NCBI GenBank assembly: GCA_003501335.1
Contig: DNPQ01000395.1
Location: 1 to 10,243 of the forward strand
Direction of reading: 5' to 3'
DNA from: Bacillota bacterium
GTDB taxonomy: Bacteria > Bacillota > UBA4882 > UBA8346
Length of the DNA stretch: 10,243 nt
Positions 1 to 5,512 of this stretch are shown here, in pieces. Positions within the stretch are counted from its first letter, which is position 1, and each line of letters begins with the position of its first letter. The notes beneath the pieces were generated by a model, which was not told the origin of the DNA, did no database searches, and saw nothing but the letters and a program-made list of their open reading frames with translations. The position numbers and the translations under genes are program-made.

Positions 1-324
1 GACTCGGTCTTGCAGGAAATCGCTGGAATTTTGGCGCAGACAATGCGTCAGAGTGATATCGTCGGCAGGTACGGGGGTGAGGAATTCGGTTTGATCCTTC
101 CCAATACCACGGGCGAACAAGCTTATCAATTATGTGAGCGTTTGCGGAGCGCCATTGCTGAGTATCCATTTTATGTCGACACACAGAAAACAATTAACCT
201 GACCGTCAGTATCGGAGTTTGCGCAAGATCCGCGGAGCAAACCGATTATAAGCAAATGCTGGGAAAAGCGGACCAAATGCTTTATGAAGGTAAACACAAG
301 GGACGGAACCGGGTTGAGATTTAA
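1..324 (+). CDS. Diguanylate cyclase, C-terminal part of GGDEF domain (5' partial)
   Basis: The frame is open from the first base, so the gene begins outside the window; 107 residues are visible. They form the second half of a GGDEF domain, which condenses two GTP into the second messenger cyclic di-GMP. The active-site signature is GGEEF at visible residues 25-29. Five residues upstream is RQSD (16-19), which matches the RxxD allosteric inhibitory site used for product feedback. The block TVSIGV and the closing A-D-x-x-L-Y-x-x-K-x-x-G-R-N-x-V pattern are also typical. Both functional motifs are intact, so an active, feedback-inhibited cyclase is likely. The N-terminal sensor or membrane part cannot be seen, so its input signal is unknown. 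The stop codon overlaps the stop of the convergent cytochrome b5-like gene. Confidence 0.95.
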   Translation, partial: DSVLQEIAGILAQTMRQSDIVGRYGGEEFGLILPNTTGEQAYQLCERLRSAIAEYPFYVDTQKTINLTVSIGVCARSAEQTDYKQMLGKADQMLYEGKHKGRNRVEI

Positions 325-568
325 TCGATCAGCCTCCCGACAACCGGATATCCGGAAAGGGCGGAGGGGACGTGTTGCCGCAGAAAAGCTCCGGTTAAAT
401 CTTCACCGGCCTGATGGTCAAAGTGTTTACCATTGATAAAAACTGTTGTGACATCAAAGATCACTCCATTCACAGCACATAGGCAGGTTTACCATTCTGA
501 CCATTATACTGAGCAAGTTCCGCCCGGGTCAAACGCTTTTCGGGATCGTCATGAGAGCTCATATTCAT
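321..568 (-). pseudogene. Small cytochrome b5-like heme-binding protein, broken by a 1-base deletion
   Basis: This is the third gene of the hydrogenase operon; its ATG overlaps the large-subunit stop (ATGA), with an AAAGGAG ribosome site inside that gene. The first frame reads RLTRAELAQYNGQNGKPAYV and stops at 472-470 after 32 codons. Adding one G between positions 476 and 475 restores A-V-N-G-V-I-F-D-V-T and an 82-residue protein ending PVVGRLID at 321. That is the layout of the small bacterial cytochrome b5-like domain proteins (PF00173). Possible heme ligands are His49 or His52 (in GKHFDHQAG, at the place of the HPGG loop) and His66. Apart from the break the sequence looks well conserved, so a sequencing error or a very recent mutation is more likely than old decay. 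If intact it could carry electrons from the hydrogenase; this role is inferred from position. Confidence 0.8.
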
Positions 569-1938
569 TGGCAGGACTCCTTTTGAATCGAAATAAGATG
601 GGTTCCGCAACTAAGACAGGGATCAAAGGAGCGAATGATGCGGCCGATCTCCGGCGGATCGTTGAAATGGGCAAGACTGGTACCTATCAGGGATTCTTCA
701 ACCGGCCCGGGCAGACCTTGCTGATCTTTGGGTGAAAAGTTCCAGGTCGTGGGAGTAATCACATTATAATCAGCAATATGATCGTCTTTCAAAGTCACAC
801 TGTGAAGCAAAGGACCCCGGGGAGCGTCGTTCATTTGGGTGGCTGTCAGTGTGAGGGGTGAACCGAATTCTTCAATATAGCGGCCTTCTTCCGGTATTTC
901 ATGAATCCACTCATCCATCCAGGAAGCAATAAGATGCGTTTCTTCAGAGCGGGCAATCAATCGGGCCATCGTCCCGGTGGAGAGAGTCTGCCCCGGACTG
1001 GAGGCTATGATTTTACGGGCGAGCGGTCCACCTTCCATTGCAAGCCCCTGATAACGGGGAGCCTTAACCCAGCTATAGGCGCCCGGTTTTTCGAGATCGG
1101 CTTTGATGGGATTGGATTCGGATTCTTTGAACCAGCTATGGCTGACGCTTTCAGTGATTTCTTCCCTTTTCACCGGAGTCCTATTGAAGTTATCAAAGGC
1201 TCCGGACGGGAAAGAACCGCCGTAACGGGGGTCGAAAAGGCCGAAGGAAATAAACCGGGCCGGCCTGGTTCCAATTTCAAAATAATCGGGGTACGTTTCT
1301 GCCAATTGAAAAGTATCCGGCAGCATGACGTTCCGGATGAATTGCCGGACCGGTTCCAGCAGAGAGATAAATTGCAAGCGCCGGTCGGCCGTGGGGGTAA
1401 CTGCGATCCCTTCGGCGCTTAATCCATGTTGGTGAGGAATTTTGCCGCCGAATATTGCCAGCATTTCATGGCATTTGGCGCTATAATCGATGGCGGCATT
1501 ATAGTGCTCCAATAGTTGCTGTTGCTCGGAGTGGGAAAAACGGCTTGGCTCCTGCTGCGGGGAGTCGGAACTAAAAAATTGACCGTCCATATAGTCCGGT
1601 AATGCCAGCAAATAAAAGTGGCGGATATGATTTTGGAGAAATTCCGCTCCCAGCATCAGTTGCTGGAGGAGAGTGGCTTCCCGGCTCAAATTGGTATGAT
1701 AGATTTGCCGGACTAACTGAGCGGCAGTGAAGCCGTGGGCCATGGAGCAAATGCCGCAGATGCGTTCGGTAAAATAAACAGCATCACTGAGGGCATGGCC
1801 TCTCAACATCATTTCAAATCCGCGGAATTGTTCGCCGCGGCATTGGGCGTCTTCAATGATGCCGTCTTTTCCAACGGATACCTCGATGCTTAGCAAACCG
1901 CTGATGCGGGTCGCCGGGCTGAGCGTTATCTTGGTCAT
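565..1938 (-). CDS. [NiFe]-hydrogenase large (catalytic) subunit
   Basis: The 457-residue protein carries both nickel-binding motifs: RICGICSMAH at residues 59-68 (RxCGxCxxxH) and DPCLSCGTH at 439-447 (DPCxxCxxH). Cys61, Cys64, Cys441 and Cys444 should hold the NiFe(CN)2CO centre that splits or forms H2. It is shorter than periplasmic group 1 large subunits, which usually exceed 550 residues. Only ten residues follow His447, a short version of the tail that a maturation endopeptidase normally removes after nickel insertion. The ATG start has a strong AAAAGGAGGG site and lies 13 bases after the small-subunit stop. The small subunit pairs with it; a cytochrome b5-like gene follows. No protease or hyp maturation gene is visible, so these must lie elsewhere. 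The family is certain; the exact subgroup is not. Confidence 0.96.
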   Translation of the reverse strand: MTKITLSPATRISGLLSIEVSVGKDGIIEDAQCRGEQFRGFEMMLRGHALSDAVYFTERICGICSMAHGFTAAQLVRQIYHTNLSREATLLQQLMLGAEFLQNHIRHFYLLALPDYMDGQFFSSDSPQQEPSRFSHSEQQQLLEHYNAAIDYSAKCHEMLAIFGGKIPHQHGLSAEGIAVTPTADRRLQFISLLEPVRQFIRNVMLPDTFQLAETYPDYFEIGTRPARFISFGLFDPRYGGSFPSGAFDNFNRTPVKREEITESVSHSWFKESESNPIKADLEKPGAYSWVKAPRYQGLAMEGGPLARKIIASSPGQTLSTGTMARLIARSEETHLIASWMDEWIHEIPEEGRYIEEFGSPLTLTATQMNDAPRGPLLHSVTLKDDHIADYNVITPTTWNFSPKDQQGLPGPVEESLIGTSLAHFNDPPEIGRIIRSFDPCLSCGTHLISIQKESCQ

Positions 1939-1951
1939 GGATGCCCTCCTT

Positions 1952-2782
1952 TTACTTTTTGTTTGGCATTTTTTTAGGTAAAGTTACAAAATAGGGAGTG
2001 GATTGATCAGGAAAACCGGATTGGGTACAACCGATACAGGGTGTATTGGCTTTCACCGGCCAATTAAGATGATCATTCCACATGCGGCTTGGGCAATCAG
2101 CCCCGGTAACCGGGCCCATACATCCGAGGGAAAATAAGCACTCCGGGTCGCCGAGTTTTTTGGCAAAGCGGTCGGTATCAAAATAAGAACGACGCTGGCA
2201 CATTGAGTGGACCGTTTTGCCATAAAAGAGGGTGGGTCTTTGATAGCGGTCGACCTCGGGAAACCCGAACCAGATCAAATGAAACAAGGTTCCTAGGAAC
2301 CAATCGGGATTGATGGGGCATCCTGCAACGTTGATGACCGGCTCTTTGATAATCTCCCATACGCCTTTGCTTCCGCTAGGATTGGGCTTAGCTGCCGAAG
2401 GCCCGCCAAAACAAGCGCAAGTGCCCACCGCAATAATGTATTGAGCCTTGGGAGCCATCCAGCGCAATAAATCTTCACTGGTGAAACTACGCTCTTTTTG
2501 CTTAAAAGGAATCGCATACCGGCCTTGTTCGGCTGTGGCAATCGCACCCTCGACGGCCAAAAAAAATCCGCCTTCTTCTACAGTTGCCGCTAGTTTACAA
2601 ACAGCCGCCTCCCCTTGCATAGGCATTAAAGAATTCCAATAGCGGACATCCAGGATATCCAGGATGATTTGCCGCAGGTTGGGTTGAACTGCATTTAATA
2701 ACGATATGGAATCCCCGGAGCAAGCATTGGCTTCAAACCAGATGAATGGTATTTTACTTGGACTTTGGATTGGCTCTAGCAA
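1952..2782 (-). CDS. [NiFe]-hydrogenase small (iron-sulfur) subunit with Asp in the proximal-cluster site; no Tat signal
   Basis: This 276-residue electron-transfer subunit has recognisable ligand positions for three clusters. Proximal: Cys21, Cys122 (VGTCACFGG) and Cys155 (AGCPINPDW), with Asp24 in the CSGD motif where most relatives have the second Cys of CxxC. Distal: His192-x2-Cys195, Cys215 and Cys221. Medial: Cys230, Cys249 and Cys252, with Pro242 in NWPV, the arrangement expected for a [3Fe-4S] cluster. There is no twin-arginine signal at the N-terminus and no C-terminal membrane helix, so the enzyme is probably cytoplasmic. A 3-Cys/1-Asp proximal cluster is known from the actinobacterial-type group 1h enzymes, which also lack Tat signals; membership in that exact group is not proven. 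The start is TTG (ATT one codon earlier is conceivable); a stop lies just upstream. Confidence 0.95.
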   Translation of the reverse strand: MLEPIQSPSKIPFIWFEANACSGDSISLLNAVQPNLRQIILDILDVRYWNSLMPMQGEAAVCKLAATVEEGGFFLAVEGAIATAEQGRYAIPFKQKERSFTSEDLLRWMAPKAQYIIAVGTCACFGGPSAAKPNPSGSKGVWEIIKEPVINVAGCPINPDWFLGTLFHLIWFGFPEVDRYQRPTLFYGKTVHSMCQRRSYFDTDRFAKKLGDPECLFSLGCMGPVTGADCPSRMWNDHLNWPVKANTPCIGCTQSGFPDQSTPYFVTLPKKMPNKK

Positions 2783-2794
2783 AATTTAAAACAG

Positions 2795-2799
2795 CCTCC
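2795..2799 (-). promoter_or_regulatory. Ribosome binding site of hydrogenase small subunit
   Basis: GGAGG, within a run reading GGGGGGAGG on the minus strand, is the only strong ribosome site. It lies 12 bases before the TTG start at 2782, which is a long spacing. It would be 9 bases before an in-frame ATT at 2785, just after an upstream TAA. No in-frame ATG exists near the N-terminus, so initiation must use TTG or, less likely, ATT. Confidence 0.6.
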
Positions 2800-2808
2800 C
2801 CCCAAATT

Positions 2809-2841
2809 ACTGTAGGATACGATCAATATATGCAACAACAA
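2809..2841 (-). promoter_or_regulatory. Candidate sigma-70/SigA promoter for the hydrogenase operon
   Basis: Two overlapping readings are possible on the minus strand. One is TTGTTG (2841-2836) with a 16-base spacer to TATCCT (2819-2814). The other is TTGTTG (2838-2833) with an 18-base spacer to TACAGT (2814-2809). Both lie just upstream of the ribosome site, so the leader would be short. The matches are partial; the placement is the main support. Confidence 0.35.
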
Positions 2842-2917
2842 GGAACATCAGAAGTTGAAGATGGCTAAGGAGTTTAGCTTACTTTTTCGGACTGTTTATA
2901 CTTTTCATAAAAACGGA

Positions 2918-2947
2918 TTGCGGGGAATGTGGTAAAATGATTATAGA
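2918..2947 (+). promoter_or_regulatory. Candidate promoter for the ybaK-DUF1848 operon
   Basis: TTGCGG (2918-2923) and TATAGA (2942-2947) are separated by 18 bases, and the -10 element lies about 27 bases before the ATG. The -10 box sits inside a perfect inverted repeat (2934-2955), so a protein bound there would block transcription. This is the best match on this strand, but it is weak. Confidence 0.3.
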
Positions 2948-2955
2948 ATCATTTT
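2934..2955. repeat. Perfect 9-bp inverted repeat in the ybaK upstream region (candidate operator)
   Basis: The arms AAAATGATT (2934-2942) and AATCATTTT (2947-2955) are exact reverse complements around a 4-base ATAG spacer. The repeat ends 18 bases before the ybaK start and overlaps its candidate -10 box. It could be a dimeric repressor site or a weak AT-rich RNA hairpin. It is not a convincing terminator, because neither neighbour ends here. Confidence 0.6.
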
Positions 2956-2973
2956 TATGACGAGGTCAAAGTT

Positions 2974-3462
2974 ATGACGAAAGAGAAATTTCCAGTCACT
3001 GCAGCGGTACGTTTTTTGCGTCAAAATAAAGTGGAGTTCCAGGATTACCTTTATGAATATGAGGATAGGGGAGGAACCGCTGGCGCAGCCCGTGAACTGG
3101 GATTTGATGAACATTTGATGGTAAAAACTTTGATTATGGAGGATGAACATAAAGCTCCCCTCATCATTTTGATGCACGGCGATTTGGAAGTCTCGACCAA
3201 GGAATTGGCTAGAATTTTAGGAGTTAAAAGCATTGCCCCTTGTGCGCCGGAGATTGCCAATAAGTATAGCGGATACCTGGTCGGCGGGACTTCACCTTTT
3301 GCGACCCGGAGAGCTATGCCGGTATATCTGGAAGAAACTCTTCTTGAACTTCCCAAAATCTATATCAATGGAGGGAAAAGGGGCTACTTGGTGGCCATGA
3401 ACCCTTCGGAGCTGGTTCGATTACTCCATCCGACAATGGTGAAAGTGGGAATACCATCGTAA
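2974..3462 (+). CDS. ybaK: Cys-tRNA(Pro)/Cys-tRNA(Cys) deacylase, YbaK/EbsC family
   Basis: The enzyme hydrolyses cysteine that prolyl-tRNA synthetase has wrongly attached to tRNA(Pro), acting in trans as a cytoplasmic editing factor. The 162-residue length matches the YbaK family (about 160). Family features are VKTLIM around Lys51, the conserved lysine of the active pocket; ILMHGDLEVS (65-74); the signature GGTSPFATRRAMPVY (104-118); and NGGKRGYLVAMNPSEL (132-147), which closes the domain. In the signature, Ala110 stands where YbaK proteins usually have Gly (SPFG); the effect is unknown. The ATG start has GAGG (2962-2965) 8 bases upstream. It leads a two-gene operon: its TAA shares one base with the ATG of the DUF1848 gene. 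The paralogue ProX was considered, but the GGTSPF block favours YbaK. Confidence 0.93.
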   Translation: MTKEKFPVTAAVRFLRQNKVEFQDYLYEYEDRGGTAGAARELGFDEHLMVKTLIMEDEHKAPLIILMHGDLEVSTKELARILGVKSIAPCAPEIANKYSGYLVGGTSPFATRRAMPVYLEETLLELPKIYINGGKRGYLVAMNPSELVRLLHPTMVKVGIPS

Positions 3463-4382
3463 TGAATGATCTGGCTCGACCCATCATTATCAGCGCCAGT
3501 CGCCGTACCGATATTCCGGCCTTTTATAGCGAATGGTTTATCAATCGTATCCGGGCCGGTTATTTTGTGAAAGTCAATCCTTACAATAATAAGCAACAAA
3601 AGCAGATCAGCCTGCTTCCGGCGGATGTGGCCGCATTTGTTTTTTGGACGAAAAACCCGGCGCCGTTGCTGCCCTTATTACCCTTGATAGATAACCGTGG
3701 ATACCGTTATTTATTTCATTTTACCCTTAATTACTATTCGAGTGTTTGGGAACCGCGGATCCCGGCTTTTAAAGAGCGGATTGCCGCTTTCAAGCGGCTT
3801 AGTGAACAGATTGGGCCGGATAAGGTAATCTGGCGTTATGATCCCATCATTATCAGCAATCTTAATTCAGTTGATTTTCATCTGGAGCAATTTTCTCAAA
3901 TTGCCCAGTCGCTCAATGGCTATACTCAGCGGGTGATAATTAGTTTGATGACTCTATATGATAAAGTGAAGTTGAATTTGAAAAGGGCCGGTTTGAACTC
4001 TTCCGATCAATTGAAAGATTTACGGACTCAGGAGTATCAAAAAGAGCTTGATACCTTAATGAGCGGACTTGGTAAACTTGCAGATGCCAATCAGTTGGCG
4101 ATTTATTCATGTTCCGAGAAATTAGATCTCCAACCCTATAACATTCAGCCGGGAAGTTGTATTGACAGTCAATTGTTAAACCGGCTTTTTGATCTTGATT
4201 TGAAACCAACCAAAGATAAGTATCAACGGCCTGAATGCCGGTGCGCGCCCTCCGTTGATATGGGATTTTACGATACATGCCGTTTTGGTTGCACTTATTG
4301 TTATGCCAATACCAATATGAAAAGGGTCGCTTTTAACACCTCCCGGCATGACCCAGCCGGCCCAAAGCTATTAGATATTTAA
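3462..4382 (+). CDS. DUF1848 family protein with C-terminal radical-SAM-like CxxxCxxC motif
   Basis: The 306-residue protein matches DUF1848 (PF08902), a family without an established function. The N-terminal block IIISASRRTDIPAFYSEW (8-25), FWTKNP (61-66) and WRYDPIII (124-131) are typical. At the C-terminus lie Cys259, Cys261 and then Cys273, Cys277 and Cys280 in DTCRFGCTYCYAN. The CxxxCxxC spacing is that of radical SAM enzymes, which bind a [4Fe-4S] cluster and S-adenosylmethionine, but here it sits at the end rather than the start of the chain. The protein is probably a cytoplasmic iron-sulfur enzyme; the substrate cannot be told. The start overlaps the ybaK stop (TAATG) with only a weak GGGA ribosome site, so translation is probably coupled. 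No obvious terminator follows. Confidence 0.9.
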   Translation: MNDLARPIIISASRRTDIPAFYSEWFINRIRAGYFVKVNPYNNKQQKQISLLPADVAAFVFWTKNPAPLLPLLPLIDNRGYRYLFHFTLNYYSSVWEPRIPAFKERIAAFKRLSEQIGPDKVIWRYDPIIISNLNSVDFHLEQFSQIAQSLNGYTQRVIISLMTLYDKVKLNLKRAGLNSSDQLKDLRTQEYQKELDTLMSGLGKLADANQLAIYSCSEKLDLQPYNIQPGSCIDSQLLNRLFDLDLKPTKDKYQRPECRCAPSVDMGFYDTCRFGCTYCYANTNMKRVAFNTSRHDPAGPKLLDI

Positions 4383-4412
4383 TTTCTTGATAATTCCTGA
4401 AGGATATTGGGT

Positions 4413-4442
4413 TTGAAAAAAGAATATTCATATGCCTATTTG
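4413..4442 (+). promoter_or_regulatory. Candidate promoter for the sugar-sensing cluster
   Basis: TTGAAA (4413-4418) is followed after 18 bases by TATTTG (4437-4442), or after 17 bases by CTATTT. The -35 is good and the -10 poor. The -10 overlaps the near-palindrome at 4438-4455, which could suit a regulated promoter. The 104-base gap after the DUF1848 gene contains no gene. Confidence 0.3.
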
Positions 4443-4455
4443 TTGATCACCAAAT
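4438..4455. promoter_or_regulatory. 18-bp near-perfect palindrome upstream of the first binding-protein gene (candidate operator)
   Basis: ATTTGTTGATCACCAAAT pairs with its own reverse complement at 8 of 9 base pairs; only 4443/4450 fails. It ends 31 bases before the TTG start. Part of it (TATTTGTTG, then CCAAA) recurs at 9891-9909 before the ABC-transporter gene. It may be a site for the cluster's own YesN-type regulator or for another repressor. Confidence 0.45.
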
Positions 4456-4486
4456 TTCGATAAACAAAAATTAGTGAGGGTAAACT

Positions 4487-5512
4487 TTGGGAAAGCGAAT
4501 CACGGTTTTACTCTTTTTGTTACTTGGTGTGATCACAGTATCTTTAATCTTATTACTCAACGGCCTCCTTCAAAATATTGCGCAGGGGTTGGTCCCATCA
4601 ACCCATTTTTCCGCTGAAAAAAATTTTCGAATCGCATTTATATATCAAAACAATAATGGGCCTTTTTGGCAGCAGGTTACGCGGGGGGCCGCCAAAGCAG
4701 GGAAGGGCCATAAAGTCCATATCAGTTATTTTGAATCCGTTCACGGACAGGAGTTCCAGTTGCCTGACTACTTACGCCTGGCAACACTCGCTAAATATGA
4801 TGGTATTATTATTCATGCCGAAGATGAGCGCATTGCGCCTTTGATTCAGGAAGCATGGCTCAAGAGGATTCCGACCATCGTGATTGCTTCCGATTTACCG
4901 GATTCGGACCGCATCGGTTATGTTGGCACCAATAATTATCGAGCCGGTTATGTGGTGGGGAAAACTCTCATGAGGGCGATTCACGGCCGTTCCACGCGCC
5001 GTTTCGCAATTATCTCTCCGTTGCTCGGCAGTGATATGCAGACTTCAGTGGCAGAATCATTGAAAATATTCGGTTTCCGGGAAGCAATCAGTTCGAAAGG
5101 CACCAATATTCCCATCTGGGAAAAATCCGAACCGACTTTGCTGGATTCTATCAAAGTGGTTCGTAATTTACTCGATAAACATCCTGAATTGGACGGAATT
5201 TATGCGACTTATGCTGAAGGAACCGTGGCGGCCGCCAGGGTTGTTATGGAAAAGAATTTAACCCGCCGGATACACATTATCGGTCACGGGGACTCCTCGG
5301 AAATCCGGTGGTATATTAAAGCCGGGGTTATTGATGCCTCGGTGGTTGAGTATCCCTATCAGATAGGGCTTACGGCTGTTAACGAAATGTTGGGTTATTT
5401 AAAAGAAAACAAAGTGAATATTTCCAATAATATTGATGTGATTATCTTGAACCAGAGTAATTTGCGTAACTTCCAAAATACCGAGGAACCTCGTAATGGA
5501 ATCAAACACTGA
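4487..5512 (+). CDS. Membrane-anchored RbsB-like periplasmic sugar-binding protein, probable sensor
   Basis: The 341-residue protein begins with one hydrophobic helix (about residues 5-30) that has no lipobox and no clear cleavage site. It should stay tethered with its binding domain outside. From about residue 47 it follows the Peripla_BP_4 fold of ribose/galactose binding proteins. NNNGPFWQQVTRGA (55-68) is the usual first-strand entry, DRIGYVGTNNYRAGY (141-155) resembles the YVGxDNxxAG block, GHGDSSE (266-272) fills the GxD hinge region, and GVIDASVVEYPYQIG (280-294) is the late ligand loop. The start is TTG with GTGAGGG 6 bases upstream. It overlaps the kinase gene by 17 bases, so a sensor role like XylFII feeding a LytS kinase is more likely than bulk transport. 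Its ligand is unknown. Confidence 0.88.
   Translation: MGKRITVLLFLLLGVITVSLILLLNGLLQNIAQGLVPSTHFSAEKNFRIAFIYQNNNGPFWQQVTRGAAKAGKGHKVHISYFESVHGQEFQLPDYLRLATLAKYDGIIIHAEDERIAPLIQEAWLKRIPTIVIASDLPDSDRIGYVGTNNYRAGYVVGKTLMRAIHGRSTRRFAIISPLLGSDMQTSVAESLKIFGFREAISSKGTNIPIWEKSEPTLLDSIKVVRNLLDKHPELDGIYATYAEGTVAAARVVMEKNLTRRIHIIGHGDSSEIRWYIKAGVIDASVVEYPYQIGLTAVNEMLGYLKENKVNISNNIDVIILNQSNLRNFQNTEEPRNGIKH
5482..5493 (+). promoter_or_regulatory. Inverted repeat covering the kinase ribosome binding site
   Basis: CGAGGAACCTCG is a perfect inverted repeat with arms CGAGG and CCTCG. As RNA it could form a 4-bp stem with a GAAC loop, and it contains the GAGG ribosome site for the kinase ATG at 5496. It lies inside the end of the binding-protein gene, so ribosomes finishing that gene would open it. 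That would suggest translational coupling of sensor and kinase. Confidence 0.4.

Noticed and set aside
344..355. Perfect palindrome CCGGATATCCGG as a possible terminator or operator
   Set aside because: It is inside the b5-like coding sequence (the S-G-Y-P part), has no loop and no T-run after it, so the protein sequence explains it.
470..480. Programmed ribosomal frameshifting in the b5-like gene
   Set aside because: No slippery heptamer or downstream structure is evident at the break; a plain deletion or read error explains it more simply.
433..735. Open plus-strand frame of 100 codons at the left end
   Set aside because: It runs antisense to the b5-like gene and the large-subunit C-terminus and has no family resemblance or good ribosome site.
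901..1422. Open plus-strand frame of 173 codons
   Set aside because: It lies fully antisense to the hydrogenase large subunit, whose motifs are clear, and its product is low in recognisable structure.
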